From Desulfuromonas sp. CSMB_57 (lineage in GTDB: Bacteria > Desulfobacterota > Desulfuromonadia > Desulfuromonadales > Syntrophotaleaceae): a stretch of DNA of 64,000 bases. Below the pieces are notes generated by a model. The model had not been told where the DNA came from, did not search any database, and saw only the letters and a program-made list of their open reading frames with translations. Of the stretch, positions 1-10,800 are shown piece by piece. The DNA is taken from contig NZ_JAFCIY020000038.1 in NCBI RefSeq assembly GCF_020194955.2, forward strand, positions 62,001-126,000. Reading direction: 5' to 3'. The translations under genes and the position numbers were made by a program. Position 1 is the first letter of the stretch. Each line of letters starts with the position of its first letter.

Positions 1-513
1 CTGGGCCGCGAGTGGAGTCGGGCGGATCGGCGTGCCTATATGTATCTGCTGCCCCTGGCCAACAACCGCATCCTGTTCGACATCACCCATCCCGAGGTGC
101 CCCGCGCCTATTTCCGCCATTTCCACCATGCCATTCGCAATGCCTTGATCTTCGGGGACATCCTGGTGTTCAATCTGTTCGATATCGACAATCCCGACAT
201 GGTGGCGGAGATGGCGGATTTTCTGCTGCGGGTCGACGAGGTGGCCATCGTCATGGGCCTGGGAAGGTTCCGGGACACGGTCGTCCTGTCCTTCCGCACC
301 TTGCGGTCGGACCTCAATGCCGGCGCGGTCATGCAGGCGGTGGTGACCGGATTGGGCACGGCCGGCGGCCATGGCATGATGGCCGGCGGCCAAATCCGCG
401 GCACCGACGGGTCCCGTGAGGCGCAGGAGCACCTTGCCCATACCCTCACCCAGCGTTTGCTGGCGCACCTGGGGCGTTACCCCGCTCCGGGCCTGCCCCT
501 GGTCAGCGATTGA
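1..513 (+). CDS. DHH-family phosphoesterase, C-terminal part (5' end outside window)
   Basis: The frame is open from the first base and closes with TGA at 511-513, so only the last ~170 residues are present. The segment ends in a glycine-rich GGHGMMAGG stretch, the typical substrate-binding motif of the DHHA1 domain that follows the catalytic DHH domain in RecJ/NrnA-like phosphoesterases. The catalytic DHH motifs would lie upstream of the window, so the exact substrate (oligoribonucleotide, cyclic dinucleotide or other phosphodiester) cannot be decided. The start of the next gene lies 74 bp downstream on the same strand. Confidence 0.7.
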   Translation: MGREWSRADRRAYMYLLPLANNRILFDITHPEVPRAYFRHFHHAIRNALIFGDILVFNLFDIDNPDMVAEMADFLLRVDEVAIVMGLGRFRDTVVLSFRTLRSDLNAGAVMQAVVTGLGTAGGHGMMAGGQIRGTDGSREAQEHLAHTLTQRLLAHLGRYPAPGLPLVSD

Positions 514-587
514 GGGACCGGTCCGCTGCATTGACACCCGCGTCTCCGCCGGGTTATAAGGAATCTCCCAGAAATCCGAGGAGATTC

Positions 588-1646
588 ATGTTGCGTATCG
601 TCCTGTTTGTGCTGCTTCTCAGTCTCCGTGTCCATTCCGCTTATGCGGCGGTGGAGTTGGGTCTGCCCGGTCGGGATCCGGTGGTCCTCGAAGAGGTGTA
701 TCGGCGCGACGGCACGGTGTTTCTGGCCGTTGAAGAGGTTCTGGCGGCCCTGGGCCTGAAGGGCGAATGGAACTCCGTGCAACACCGCTACCGGATTGTC
801 ACCCCGCACGGTGCCGTGTTCATTGCGCCGGACAGCCACTACCTGAGGCATGGCGAACGGCTGCTGCCCCTGTCCCATCCCCCCCGTTTCATCGATGGCC
901 GCCTGCGGATTTCGGCCGCAACGGTCCAGTCCCAACTGGCCGACCTGCTGGGCCGTCCGGTGCACTTCCGAGATCTGGCGCCGCCGGAGGAATCGGCGGA
1001 GCCTGAATCCACCCTGGATCGCCTGTTCGCTTTCCTGCTGCGGCGTGAAAAAGCCCTGGATGCTCCGGCCTTGCGGGCGGTTGCCATCGATCCGGCCCAT
1101 GGCGGCGACGACCCCGGTGTCATCGGCATGGACGGCCTGATGGAAAAACAGGTAACCCTGGCCGTCGCCCGGCGCCTGGAACGCCAGATCAAGATGAATC
1201 TGGGCATCCCGGTCTATCTGAGCCGCAACGGCGACTATGCCCTGTCCCGGGTGCAGCGCCTGGCCGCCCTCAACCAGCCGGAGGTCGACGTCCTGCTGCT
1301 GCTGCATGCCCAGGCCGCCATGGACGCCCGCACCCATGGCGTGACTCTGTTCGTGCGTCCGGTTCGACAGACAACGGCCCGGCCAGGCGTCGGCGATGAC
1401 AGCGTGCGCCTGGCCCGACATCTGGAAGCGGCATTCCGCGGCGCCGGCATCCGGGTCAACAGCGTGGTCGGCGCGCCGCTGTTGCCCCTGACGGCAGGGG
1501 AATTGCCGACGGTCCTCATCGAACTGGGTTATTTGAGCCATCCCACCGACCAGGCGCGCCTGGGTTCCGCCGATGGCCAGGAACAAACCGCCCGGCTGAT
1601 CTTTCAGGCTCTCAAAACCTTTGCTGAAGAACAACAGGAGTTGTAA
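588..1646 (+). CDS. N-acetylmuramoyl-L-alanine amidase (Amidase_3 family)
   Basis: Predicted 352 aa exported zinc amidase that cleaves the bond between N-acetylmuramic acid and L-alanine in peptidoglycan. The start at 588 is chosen because GAGGAG lies 7-8 bases upstream and the first ~20 residues form a signal peptide ending in AYAA. Residues ~25-150 resemble the beta-rich copper-amine-oxidase-like N domain often attached to such enzymes. The catalytic domain starts at [11 protein letters not shown]; zinc-ligand candidates are that His, the Glu of LMEKQ, the His of LLLHAQA and the Glu of IELGYLSH. The usual DPGHGG is DPAHGG here, a small deviation. The stop overlaps the start of rph by one base. 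Confidence 0.85.
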   Translation: MLRIVLFVLLLSLRVHSAYAAVELGLPGRDPVVLEEVYRRDGTVFLAVEEVLAALGLKGEWNSVQHRYRIVTPHGAVFIAPDSHYLRHGERLLPLSHPPRFIDGRLRISAATVQSQLADLLGRPVHFRDLAPPEESAEPESTLDRLFAFLLRREKALDAPALRAVAIDPAHGGDDPGVIGMDGLMEKQVTLAVARRLERQIKMNLGIPVYLSRNGDYALSRVQRLAALNQPEVDVLLLLHAQAAMDARTHGVTLFVRPVRQTTARPGVGDDSVRLARHLEAAFRGAGIRVNSVVGAPLLPLTAGELPTVLIELGYLSHPTDQARLGSADGQEQTARLIFQALKTFAEEQQEL

Positions 1647-2383
1647 TGATGAATAACGTGTCCGGCGGCCGTGCCCACGACCGGCAGGCCGACCAGTTGC
1701 GTCCCGTGACCTTCTGCCGCGGTTTTACCCGCTATGCGGAAGGGTCGGTCTTGGTCTGCTTCGGAGAAACCCGGGTGCTCTGTACCGCCAGCGTCGAGGA
1801 GAGCGTTCCGTCCTTCCTGCGGGGTTGCGGTCGCGGCTGGGTTACCGCTGAATACGCCATGCTGCCGCGCGCCACCCAGGTACGCAATCCCCGGGAAGCG
1901 GCCCGCGGCAAGGTCAGCGGCCGAACCAGTGAAATCCAGCGCCTCATCGGCCGGTCCCTGCGGGCCATCACCAATCTGGATGCCTTGGGCGAACGATCCA
2001 TCCTCATCGACTGCGACGTTCTGCAGGCCGACGGCGGCACCCGAACCGCCGCCATTACCGGCGCTTATGTGGCCCTGTGCGACGCCCTTCACGGTTTGCG
2101 CCAACGGCAACTGCTGGCCGATTGGCCCCTGCGGGACAGCGTCTCCGCGGTCAGCGTCGGATTTTTGGCTGACCGGGCGCTGCTGGATCTGGACTACGAG
2201 GAAGATCGTGGCGCCGCCGTCGACATGAATTTCGTGATCACCGGCAGCGGCCGGTTCGTGGAAATTCAGGGTACGGCCGAAGAGGAACCTTTTTCCCTCG
2301 AGCAGTTCGACAGTCTCCGCAATCTGGCCATGTCCGGCTGCCGGGAATTGAGCCGCCTGCAGCAACTGGCGTTGGAGGGCTGA
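1646..2383 (+). CDS. rph: Ribonuclease PH
   Basis: Predicted 245 aa phosphorolytic 3'-5' exoribonuclease that trims tRNA 3' ends. Family features run along the whole length: the [19 protein letters not shown] start, [10 protein letters not shown], the [15 protein letters not shown] segment with phosphate-binding arginines, and [18 protein letters not shown]. The length is normal for bacterial RNase PH. ATG at 1646 overlaps the TAA of the amidase gene, and ACAGGAG just upstream serves as RBS; a second ATG follows at once. It is coupled to rdgB 2 bases downstream, a common rph-rdgB pairing. Confidence 0.95.
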   Translation: MMNNVSGGRAHDRQADQLRPVTFCRGFTRYAEGSVLVCFGETRVLCTASVEESVPSFLRGCGRGWVTAEYAMLPRATQVRNPREAARGKVSGRTSEIQRLIGRSLRAITNLDALGERSILIDCDVLQADGGTRTAAITGAYVALCDALHGLRQRQLLADWPLRDSVSAVSVGFLADRALLDLDYEEDRGAAVDMNFVITGSGRFVEIQGTAEEEPFSLEQFDSLRNLAMSGCRELSRLQQLALEG

Positions 2384-2385
2384 AC

Positions 2386-2973
2386 ATGGAGCTGGTAGTG
2401 GCAACCGGGAATGCCGGCAAGCTCCGGGAAATCCGGCGCCTGTTGGCGGACAGCGGCATCGAGGTGCTGGGTCTGGGGGATTTTCCGGGCCTGCCGGAAG
2501 TCGTCGAGGACGGCCTGACCTTTGCCGAAAATGCCCGCAAAAAGGCGGCCACGGTGGCCCGTCTGACCGGCCGACTGACCCTGGCCGACGATTCGGGCCT
2601 GGCGGTGGATGCCCTGGGCGGCCGGCCGGGCATTCATTCGGCGCGCTATGCCGGCAGCGATGCCGGCGATGACGACAACAACCGCAAGCTGTTGGCGGAG
2701 CTTGCCGGGATTCCTGCCGGGCAGCGCCAGGCGGCCTTCCATTGCGTCATGGCCCTGTGCCGGCCCGACGGCGATTGCCGGTTTTTCGAAGGTATGCTGC
2801 CCGGCCTGGTGCTGGAAGCGCCGCGGGGCAAGGACGGTTTCGGCTACGATCCCCTGTTCTGGGTGCCCGAGTATCGGCGGACTCTCGCCGAACTGCCTCT
2901 GGATGTCAAAAACCGCATCAGCCACCGCGGTCAGGCGCTGCGCCAGGTGGTGGCCCAACTGCGGCTCTCCTGA
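2386..2973 (+). CDS. rdgB: XTP/dITP diphosphatase (RdgB/HAM1 family)
   Basis: Predicted 195 aa house-cleaning pyrophosphatase that hydrolyses dITP, XTP and ITP to monophosphates. The N-terminus has the family motif [13 protein letters not shown]. Further conserved blocks are [21 protein letters not shown] with the acidic metal ligands, [15 protein letters not shown], and [11 protein letters not shown] near the C-terminus. The length is typical. It starts 2 bases after the rph stop and is probably cotranscribed with rph and the amidase. Confidence 0.95.
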   Translation: MELVVATGNAGKLREIRRLLADSGIEVLGLGDFPGLPEVVEDGLTFAENARKKAATVARLTGRLTLADDSGLAVDALGGRPGIHSARYAGSDAGDDDNNRKLLAELAGIPAGQRQAAFHCVMALCRPDGDCRFFEGMLPGLVLEAPRGKDGFGYDPLFWVPEYRRTLAELPLDVKNRISHRGQALRQVVAQLRLS

Positions 2974-3127
2974 CCGGGTTCCCACCCAACGGATCGGATG
3001 GCTGCCAACCTCTGGTGTGAGCCTGCCGCGGTTGCAGACCCATTCCAACCTGCCATAATGGAAGCATGAAGTCACATACCTTTGCCATGGGAATTGGAGG
3101 GAACAACCCGAAACGGAGGTGACATCG

Positions 3128-3457
3128 ATGCGCAAATGGCAACAAGTTGGGGGCGGAGCATTGATCGCTCTGCTGACGCTTTCCGGATGTGCGGGGCGGT
3201 TGTGCGACGCCGACCGGAAACTGGTCGATCAGGCCATTGCGGCCGGACAGGTGGCGACGGCAGCGGCCCAGCAGGCTGAAGCTTCGGCGACCGCGGCCAA
3301 CGCTTCCGCGATGCAGGCTGAAAGTTCGGCCCAGCGGGCCGAGCAGGCGGCGCAGCAGGCTGCGGATTCCGCGGCGGCGGCCGCGGCCAGCGCCGGTGCG
3401 GCGGAACAGAGTGCCGCCAAGGCCGCCAAGGCCTTTGAAATGAGCCAGAGAAAATAG
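3128..3457 (+). CDS. Small alanine-rich lipoprotein, Lpp-like coiled coil
   Basis: Predicted 109 aa. The ATG at 3128 follows GGAGGT with 7-base spacing; an in-frame GTG at 3119 lies inside that RBS and is rejected. A short hydrophobic signal ends in the lipobox LTLSGC, so lipidation at the cysteine is expected. The rest is an almost uninterrupted Ala/Gln/Ser/Glu helix with heptad-like alanines, as in alanine-zipper lipoproteins such as Lpp. It ends with Arg-Lys, reminiscent of the C-terminal Lys that ties Lpp to peptidoglycan, though that link is only inferred. It converges on the symporter gene. Confidence 0.75.
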   Translation: MRKWQQVGGGALIALLTLSGCAGRLCDADRKLVDQAIAAGQVATAAAQQAEASATAANASAMQAESSAQRAEQAAQQAADSAAAAAASAGAAEQSAAKAAKAFEMSQRK

Positions 3458-3504
3458 GGCTTCGATTGCACAACGGCAATCCGGTTGCGGTTCGTGACCC
3501 GGCG

Positions 3505-4872
3505 TCAACCCGATGGCAGCAGGCCGAGTTGGTTGAGCAGGATCAGAATCACCGCAGCCGGGGCGACGAAGCGCAGCAGCAGTTGCCAGCCCGCCGATAA
3601 CCCTCCCTGTAGCGAGCCGCCGGGGAGGGTTTTATTTGGCCGTTTCGAACCCCAGAACCAGCCGACATAGAGCGCCACGAACAGGCCCGCAAGGGGCAGC
3701 AGCCAGGAGGAGACCAGCGCATCGAAGGCCTCGAAAAAGGTGTGGCCGAAAAAGGGCCGGACATCCTGCCAGAGGCTGAAGGACAGGGCGCTGGGCAGGC
3801 CGAGTAAAAATACCGCAAAGCCGACCAGAATCGTGGCCAGGCGGCGTGACCAGCCTTTTTCATCGATGAGATAGGCCACCACCACTTCCAGCATGGAAAT
3901 GGAGGAAGACAGGGCGGCAAAGGCCAGCAGCAAAAAGAACAGTAAAGCCAGCAACGAGCCGAAGGGCAGCCTGAGCAGCAGGATGGGCAGGGTTTTGAAG
4001 ACCAGTCCCGGCCCGGCACCGGCTTCGAGATTGGCGGAAAAGGCCACGGAAAAAATGGTCAGGGCCGCCACCAGCGCCACCACCGTATCGAGCACCGCGA
4101 TGCGCAGGGAGAGAGCCCGGATGTCGGCCTCAGGCTCCAGGTAGGAAGCATAGGTGATCATCACCCCCGCCCCCAGGGACAGGGTGAAAAAGGCGTGGCC
4201 CAAGGCATCCAGCAACGCCCGGGGGGTGAGACGGGAAAAATCGGGACGGAACAGAAAGGCCAGGGCCTGGCCGCCGCCGTCGGAGCGCATGCCCTGGATG
4301 AAGAGGAGCAGCAGCAGGGCGAACAGGGCCGGCATCAGGATTTTGCTCCAGCGCTCGATGCCGGTGCGAATACCGCCCAAAACGATGGCGACGTTGGCCG
4401 TCAGGAATAGGGCCTGCCAGAAAATAACCCGCCCGGGCGACGCCACCAACTGGTCGAAGAGCGCTTCGATTTCGCCGGGACTGCGGTTCCGCAGGCCGCC
4501 GCTAGCCGCCTTGAGGAGATAATCAAAGCTCCAGCCGGCCACCACGGCATAGAAGGACAGCAGGATGAAGGCGGCGATGACGCTGCCCCAGCCCACCAGG
4601 CACCAGGGGCTGCCCGGGCCCTCAAGGGCGACGAAGGAGCCGACGGCGTCGCGCTGCCCCTGGCGCCCGATGGCCAACTCCGCCATCATGATGGGAATGC
4701 CGACCAGGGTGATGCAGGCCAGATAGACCAGGACAAAGGCGCCGCCGCCGTGCTGGCCGGCGATGTAGGGGAATTTCCAGATATTGCCCAGACCGATGGC
4801 GCTGCCCGCCGCCGCCAGAATAAAGCCGAACCGGGTCGCCCAATTGGCACGGGGCGCGGGGGATTTCTGCAT
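3505..4872 (-). CDS. Sodium-dependent neurotransmitter:sodium symporter family transporter
   Basis: Predicted 455 aa inner-membrane Na+-coupled solute transporter. The first helix has the NSS family signature GSAIGLGNIWKFPYI, whose backbone forms sodium and substrate sites in LeuT-type proteins. About eleven or twelve hydrophobic segments follow, including LGAGVMITYASYL typical of TM6-7. The start at 4872 is chosen because GGAGGC lies immediately upstream and the family N-terminus begins here; the open frame continues further upstream without homology. The substrate is probably an amino acid but cannot be told from sequence. It lies 28 bp downstream of the L,D-transpeptidase gene. Confidence 0.88.
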   Translation of the reverse strand: MQKSPAPRANWATRFGFILAAAGSAIGLGNIWKFPYIAGQHGGGAFVLVYLACITLVGIPIMMAELAIGRQGQRDAVGSFVALEGPGSPWCLVGWGSVIAAFILLSFYAVVAGWSFDYLLKAASGGLRNRSPGEIEALFDQLVASPGRVIFWQALFLTANVAIVLGGIRTGIERWSKILMPALFALLLLLFIQGMRSDGGGQALAFLFRPDFSRLTPRALLDALGHAFFTLSLGAGVMITYASYLEPEADIRALSLRIAVLDTVVALVAALTIFSVAFSANLEAGAGPGLVFKTLPILLLRLPFGSLLALLFFLLLAFAALSSSISMLEVVVAYLIDEKGWSRRLATILVGFAVFLLGLPSALSFSLWQDVRPFFGHTFFEAFDALVSSWLLPLAGLFVALYVGWFWGSKRPNKTLPGGSLQGGLSAGWQLLLRFVAPAAVILILLNQLGLLPSG

Positions 4873-4900
4873 GGAGCCTCCCTGGTTGGCAACGACAGGT

Positions 4901-5827
4901 TCAGGGTTCCCGGTCCGGCGGTGACACCACCACCGGTATGCCGAGACCCTGGCGCAGGGCCAGGTCCAGCCGGTCCCGATCCAGGGGACCCGTCCAGCCC
5001 GTTTCGCGAATCCGGGTGAGGGCTTCCGCCAGCAGGCCCTCCGGATCCGGACCGGCCAGGGTATGGACCTCGACCAGCAATTGGTCATCGTGGATGGCCG
5101 CTTTGATGGGACGATGGATTATCCGTACCGGGGTGCCGATGCTGACCCGGCCGAACAAATCGCGGATGTCGGCCGGATAGAGGCGTACGCAGCCGTGGCT
5201 GATGCGGCGGCCGATGCCGAAGGGCCGGTTGGTGCCGTGAATGCCGTAGCCGGGGATGGACAGGCCGAGCCAGTATTCCCCCAGGGGATTGTTCGGGCCG
5301 GGCGGCACCACCGCCGGCAGCAGAGGGTTTTTGGCGCGGATGGAGGGCGGCACCGTCCAACTCGGGTTCACGATTTTGTTGACGATGGTGAAGCGCCCCT
5401 GGGGCGTGTCGTAGCCTTCGCTGCCGATACCCGTCGGATAGACCCGCACCCGGCGCCGGGCACCCTCCCGCCACACATGGTAGAGGCGGAATTCGGCCAG
5501 GTTGATGGTGATGCCCGGTTCCACCTCGGAGGGCAGCAGAAAGGCGAAAGGCAGCAGCAGTTCCCGTCCCGCGCCGGGCGACCAGGCATCGAACTCCGGA
5601 TTGGCCCGCTGCAGGGCGGTGAAGCCCAGCCCGTGGCTGCGGGCAATCTCCATCAGGGTCTCGCCAGGACGGATGACGTAGGTCCGGTTGCGGCCCATGA
5701 GCACCCCCCGGCTGCCTTCGGGAATTATCGCCGCCTCGCCGGGCAGATGATACCAGGCCTGACATGGCAGTGACGTCAGGACGAGGACGGCGACGAGGTA
5801 CAGACAGATCGGCAATCGATGCGGCAT
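4901..5827 (-). CDS. LysM and L,D-transpeptidase (YkuD) protein
   Basis: Predicted 308 aa exported enzyme that forms 3-3 peptidoglycan crosslinks or attaches lipoproteins. A signal peptide (residues ~1-24) is followed by a LysM domain (TYVIRPGETLMEIARSHG, ~50-95), then the YkuD domain. The catalytic signature HGTNRPFGIGRRISHGCVRL carries the conserved His, Ser-His-Gly and nucleophilic Cys. A C-terminal extension of ~60 residues follows. It is transcribed away from tamA. The nearby Lpp-like lipoprotein with a C-terminal Lys could be a partner, but this is inference only. Confidence 0.9.
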   Translation of the reverse strand: MPHRLPICLYLVAVLVLTSLPCQAWYHLPGEAAIIPEGSRGVLMGRNRTYVIRPGETLMEIARSHGLGFTALQRANPEFDAWSPGAGRELLLPFAFLLPSEVEPGITINLAEFRLYHVWREGARRRVRVYPTGIGSEGYDTPQGRFTIVNKIVNPSWTVPPSIRAKNPLLPAVVPPGPNNPLGEYWLGLSIPGYGIHGTNRPFGIGRRISHGCVRLYPADIRDLFGRVSIGTPVRIIHRPIKAAIHDDQLLVEVHTLAGPDPEGLLAEALTRIRETGWTGPLDRDRLDLALRQGLGIPVVVSPPDREP

Positions 5828-5957
5828 GCTGGGTCTCCGGAAAAGCCTCGGCCGGGCAGGGTGAAGGCCGGCCAGGCGGCGCAGGTTGTTCCTATTCTAG
5901 CCGAAAACATGGGCTTTCGCACTCCGGCGATTCCGCAAGCAGATGCTGCACGGGTCA

Positions 5958-6033
5958 TTCCTTTCCGTATCCGATTCGGCTATACTTCAGACACGGTCAT
6001 GATTTGGTTTGGGATTTTCCTGAATCAAATCCC
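5958..6033 (+). promoter_or_regulatory. Candidate promoter of the tamA-tamB operon
   Basis: In the 256 bp divergent gap, TATACT at 5981-5986 makes a good -10 box, with a weak -35 (TTCCTT, 5958-5963) at 17 bp. A 7-bp inverted repeat (GGGATTT / AAATCCC, 6011-6033) lies in the expected 5' leader. This is prediction from consensus only. Confidence 0.35.
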
Positions 6034-6083
6034 TCATGTCATGATGTTCGCAGTTGCAGTGTGGTTGTTATGCGGAGGCTCTA

Positions 6084-7868
6084 ATGGCTCGGAGTGAGGG
6101 GCCCCGGCCAGGCCGGGGAAGTTGGATCGGATTGCTGGTCGTCCTGTTCTTCAGCCTGACCGGCACGCCGGTCCGGGCGGCGGAGCCGGTACGCCTGGAG
6201 CTGACCGGGGTTGAAGGTCCGGCTCGGGACAACGTTCTGGCCATGCTGGCCTGGCCGCCGGGTCTGATCCGCAACGGGCAGGTGGATCAACGCTGGCTGC
6301 AGCGCTTTGCCGGCCAGGTTCCCGATCTGGTGCGTACCGCTCTCGAGCCTTTCGGCTATTACCAGGCCCGCATCCAGTCGTCCCTGGAGGAACCACGACC
6401 CGGCAACTGGCTGCTCAAGGTGGCGGTCGAGCCGAGTCAGCCGGTGCGGGTCTCCGAGGTTCGGGTCGAGGTTGCCGGACCGGGGGCGGCGCGAGGCGCC
6501 CTGCGGCGACTGGTCGAAGCTTTCCCCCTCAAGGAAGGGGATATCCTGCTGCACCAGCCCTACGAAGACAGCAAACGCGAACTCCTCGGCCGAGCCATGT
6601 CCCTGGGCTATCTGGATGCCGCCTTCAGCCGGCATGAGATCCGCATCGATGCCGAACGTCGCGGGGCCGCCATCAACCTGGTGCTTGAAACCGGGCCGCG
6701 ATACTACTTCGGTGAAGTGAGTTTCGAGGGTGCCGAGGACTATCCCCGACCATTTTTGCGGCGTTATCTCACCTTTGAGCCCGGCGATGCCTATTCTCAA
6801 CACAGTATTGGCCAGAGCCAGATCAATCTGCTCAACTCCGATCGCTTCCGCGACGTCCGTTTCCAACCGGATCGCGAACAGGAAAGGGAGGGACGGATTC
6901 CCCTGACGGTGCAACTCGAACAATCCCCCTCGCGGCGTCTGCGGCCCGGGATCGGCTACGGTACCGATACCGGCGCCCGCATGTCCCTGACCTACAAGGA
7001 TTTGAACGTCTGGGATCGCGGCCATGAATGGTCGGCGGAGTTGAACCTGGCCGAGAAGACCCAACTGGTCGGGGTGGCCTACCTATGGCCCGATCCCTAC
7101 AGTCTGCAGAGCCTGACGGCATTTCGCGCCGGCTTGGAGCACAAAGATGTCGCCAACGTCGAAAGCAGCAAGGTCAGCGCCGAGGTGGAGCGGGTCCGGG
7201 AGTTCGGGCGTGGCCGCAAGGGTTCGGTATTCCTCAATTTTTTTCAGGAGAATTTCACCATCGGGGAGCAGGAGGATTCTTTTCGCATGATTCTGCCCGG
7301 GGTACGTTTCTCCCAGCGCGGTTACCGGGACATGGTTCGGCCCCGCGGCGGCTATCATTATGCCCTCGAAGCCCGCGGTGGCTTTCCCTGGCTCGGCTCG
7401 GATACGGGCGTGTTGCAGTTGCTGGCATCCGGCAATACCCTGGTGGCGTTGCCGGCCCGGTGGTCCCTGTTCGCACGGTTGGATACGGCGTTTTCCCTGC
7501 AGGAAGAGGGCCTCAAGGCCCTGCCTGCCTCATTGCGGTTTTTTGCCGGCGGCGATCGCAGCGTGCGGGGCTACGGTTACCAGACCCTCGGACCGCGCGA
7601 CAGCGCCGGGGATGTGGTGGGCGGCCGTCACCTTTTGGTCGGCAGCCTGGAACTGGAACGGGCCTTTGGCGTGAACTGGGGTGTCGCGGGATTTTTCGAC
7701 GCCGGCAACGCCTTCAACAGTTTTTCCAATTTTGACTTGGCCATGGGGGCCGGGCTGGGGCTGCGGTACTATACGCCGGTGGGTCCCATCCGACTGGATG
7801 TCGCACGACAAATCGACGCGGACGATCCTTCCTTCCGCCTTCACTTCAGTATCGGGTTCGGATGGTAA
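6084..7868 (+). CDS. tamA: Outer-membrane translocation and assembly protein TamA (BamA/Omp85 family)
   Basis: Predicted 594 aa. The start at 6084 has GGAGG at 6074-6078; earlier ATGs in frame lack one. A signal peptide ends near VRAAEP. Residues ~30-260 form POTRA-like repeats (VRLELTGVEGPARDNV, VSEVRVEVAG, YYFGEVSFEGAEDY), and the rest is a beta-barrel. The Omp85 signature FFAGGDRSVRGYGYQTLGPRD and a C-terminus ending in aromatic residues (HFSIGFGW) are visible. Overlap with tamB by 7 bp indicates translational coupling and an envelope-spanning TAM complex. Confidence 0.92.
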   Translation: MARSEGPRPGRGSWIGLLVVLFFSLTGTPVRAAEPVRLELTGVEGPARDNVLAMLAWPPGLIRNGQVDQRWLQRFAGQVPDLVRTALEPFGYYQARIQSSLEEPRPGNWLLKVAVEPSQPVRVSEVRVEVAGPGAARGALRRLVEAFPLKEGDILLHQPYEDSKRELLGRAMSLGYLDAAFSRHEIRIDAERRGAAINLVLETGPRYYFGEVSFEGAEDYPRPFLRRYLTFEPGDAYSQHSIGQSQINLLNSDRFRDVRFQPDREQEREGRIPLTVQLEQSPSRRLRPGIGYGTDTGARMSLTYKDLNVWDRGHEWSAELNLAEKTQLVGVAYLWPDPYSLQSLTAFRAGLEHKDVANVESSKVSAEVERVREFGRGRKGSVFLNFFQENFTIGEQEDSFRMILPGVRFSQRGYRDMVRPRGGYHYALEARGGFPWLGSDTGVLQLLASGNTLVALPARWSLFARLDTAFSLQEEGLKALPASLRFFAGGDRSVRGYGYQTLGPRDSAGDVVGGRHLLVGSLELERAFGVNWGVAGFFDAGNAFNSFSNFDLAMGAGLGLRYYTPVGPIRLDVARQIDADDPSFRLHFSIGFGW

Positions 7869-10800
7869 GACGCTGGATTTTCATCATCCTGGGCGCAACG
7901 GGGTTGCTGCTCCTGAGCCTCGCCGTCGGTGCCGGCTACTGGCTGCTGGCCCGACCGGAAGGTTCCCGCTGGTTGCTGCACCGCCTGGCGGAACACAGCG
8001 GCATGGCACGTTTTGCCCGGGTTGAGGGCACCCTGGTCGAGGGCCTGCTCCTGCATGATCTGGAGGTGACCTGGCCGGACGGGGAGTTGACCGTCCGGCG
8101 GCTGCAGTTTACCTGGCAGCCGGCCGAGTTGTGGCGTGGCCGGGTGGGGCTGCCGTCCCTGACCGGCGACGGGGTCCGACTGGAACTGCGGGAAAGCGAG
8201 ACGCCCGAACCGCCGCTGGACTGGCGGTTGCCGCCCCTGCCGTCCTGGGCCCGGTGGCTGCGCGGCAGCTTGGATTATTTGCTGGTGACGGACCTGCAGG
8301 TGACTCTGCCCTCCGGCCAGCAGGTGACCATGACCTCCGTATCCGGACGCCTGTTCTGGACCGGAGCGCGCCTGGTGGTGCCGCGGCTGACCCTGCTCGG
8401 GCCGGAACAGGCCGCGGCCACCGCCCTGGAACTCGACCTGGTTGCCCGGCGCCTGCATTGGCGGGCCACGGCACAATGGCAGCAACCGGCTGGCCCCCTG
8501 CGTCTGGCCCTGCGCACCGAACTTCAGGAGCGCCCCGCCGGCCAGGCCCTGGACGGCCGGCTGTGGCTGTTTCTGCGCCATCCCCAGGTGGAAAGAGCGC
8601 GGTTGCGGTCGCGCCTGACCCTGGTCGGCCGACAGCTGAGCCTGGAAGATCTGCAGGCCCGCGTCGCGCCCTTGCCGGAGCCCGTTACCGGCCGCATGGC
8701 CCTGGACATGACCGGGGAGCAACCGCGGCTGAAGGCCGAACTGGGCCTTCGCAAGGCCAATCTCCAGGCCTTCACCGACCTGGAAACGGACCTCGATGTG
8801 CAGTTGGCTGTGCAGGGGTGGTTGGATGATTTTCAAGGGCGGCTGGAACTGGCCAATCGTGGACCGGGGTGGCGGAACCTGACCCTGAGCGGTGCCGTGC
8901 AGGGCGATGGCCGACAGGTGTCCCTTACCTCCTTGCGCGGCCGCTGGCTGCAGGGTGAGCTGTCCGGCAAGCTGGATTTTGCCTGGCAACCGGAGCTGAC
9001 CGTCGGCGCGGAACTGCAGGGTCGGGGGGTGCAGCTCACCGTGCTGCAGCCCGAATGGCCGCAGGATCTTGCCGTGTCTCTGACCGGTGAGGCGCGGCGC
9101 GCAGCCGAGGACTGGCAGGGGCGGATCCAGCTGCAGGTGCCCTCCGGTCGTTGGCGCGGTCATCGCTTCCAAGGCCGGGTCGATGCGCGCTTTGCCGGAA
9201 CGGAGGTGGATTTCCGGCAGCTGGAGGTGCAGGGGGATCGATTGTCGGTGCGCGCCTCCGGCCGTCTCCAAGAACGGTTGGCGGTGCAACTGCGGGTCGG
9301 GGAGTTGGCCGGCCTGGTGCCGGAAACCTCGGGAACCCTGCAGGCGGACGGTTGGCTGCGTTACCGGGAGCAGAACTGGCAGGGCTCCCTGACCGGCCGC
9401 GGCGACCGGATTCGATTCCGTCAGTATGGCGCCGAAGGGGTGTCGCTGGCCGTGGATTGGCAGGGCGTCGACCGACCCGGCAGCATCGATGCGCGCCTGG
9501 CCGGGGTGACCACCCCGTTCGCCCCCCTGAACCAGGCCCGGCTGCAGGCAACCGGCACCCTGCGCCGGCACAGCGCCTCCCTGGAGCTGCAGGATCCGCC
9601 CCGCCACTTGCGCCTGAGTCTGGACGGCGGCTGGGACAGGGAACAGTGGCAGGGGCGGCTGCAGAGTCTGTCCCTGCACGACGGCAAAGCCCCCTGGAGC
9701 CTCCTGCAACCGGCCGAGTTGACCGTCTCCGCCGAGGAGGTCCGGGTGGCCGGGTTGCGCTTGGCCGGCAGCGGCGACGAACGGTTGGAACTGGACGGTC
9801 GCCTGGCTTTCGCCGATGTCAGCGGGGCGCTACGAGGCGGCTGGCGGCAGATGGATCTGGCCCGGCTCGATGCCTGGACCCCGGGTTTGCAATGGTCCGG
9901 GCGTTCCCAGGGACGGTTCGAGTTGCAGTGGCCTGCCGAAGGTGCTCCGGAGCTGGCCCTGCAGGCGGATCTGCAGGGTGCCGTGGCCCACCGCGATGGC
10001 CTCGTGGATCTGCACCAGGTGACTTTGCGCACCCTTTGGAACCGGAGCGGGCTGGATGGTGACCTGGCCGCGGATCTGGGGGATGCCGGCCAGGCCGCGG
10101 CGTCTTGGGCCTCCGGGCAGCCGGCCGGCCGCGCCTGGCCGGAACAGATCGACTGGTCCCTGCAGTGGCGCCGGCTGGATCTGCGGCGGTTTGCCCCCTG
10201 GTTTCCGGAAGGCTGGCAGGGGCAGGGCCTGGTCAGCGGTCAGGGGCAGGGTCAATGGTATGGCGACGGTCGGTGGAGGCTTTCGGCGACCACCGATCTG
10301 ACCGACGGCCGACTGGACTGGCAACGACCCGATGGCCGTCTGAGCCTGTCCTTTGAGAGGGCCGTCAGCCGGTGGGACTGGCGCGACGACCGCCTGACGG
10401 GGGATCTGGAGCTGACTCTGGCCGACCACGGCCGGTTGGAAGGCAACTGGCGGCTGCCCCTGCCGGCCCGCTGGCCTCTGGCACCCGTAGCTGACCCGCT
10501 CCAGGCTCGGTTGCGTGCCACCCTGCAGGAACGCGGGTTGCTGGCCAGCCTGTTTCCGGGGCTGATCCAGGAGACCGCCGGCCGCCTGCAGGCGCAGGTG
10601 GATGTGACCGGCACCTGGGAACAGCCGCGCTACGGCGGCCGGTTGCAGCTCGATCAGGCTTCGGCCTATCTGCCCGCCGCCGGGATTGAACTGCGCGACA
10701 TCGCCCTTCAGGGGCGCCTGGTCGAGGACCGCCTGCTGCTGGATTCCTGGAGTGTGGTCTCCGGCGGCGGCCGGTTGCAGGGCAGCGGCTCCTGCCGTCT

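Noticed and set aside
7841-9709. 622-codon minus-strand open frame opposite tamB
   Set aside because: Gln/Pro/Gly-rich antisense artefact of GC-rich coding DNA.
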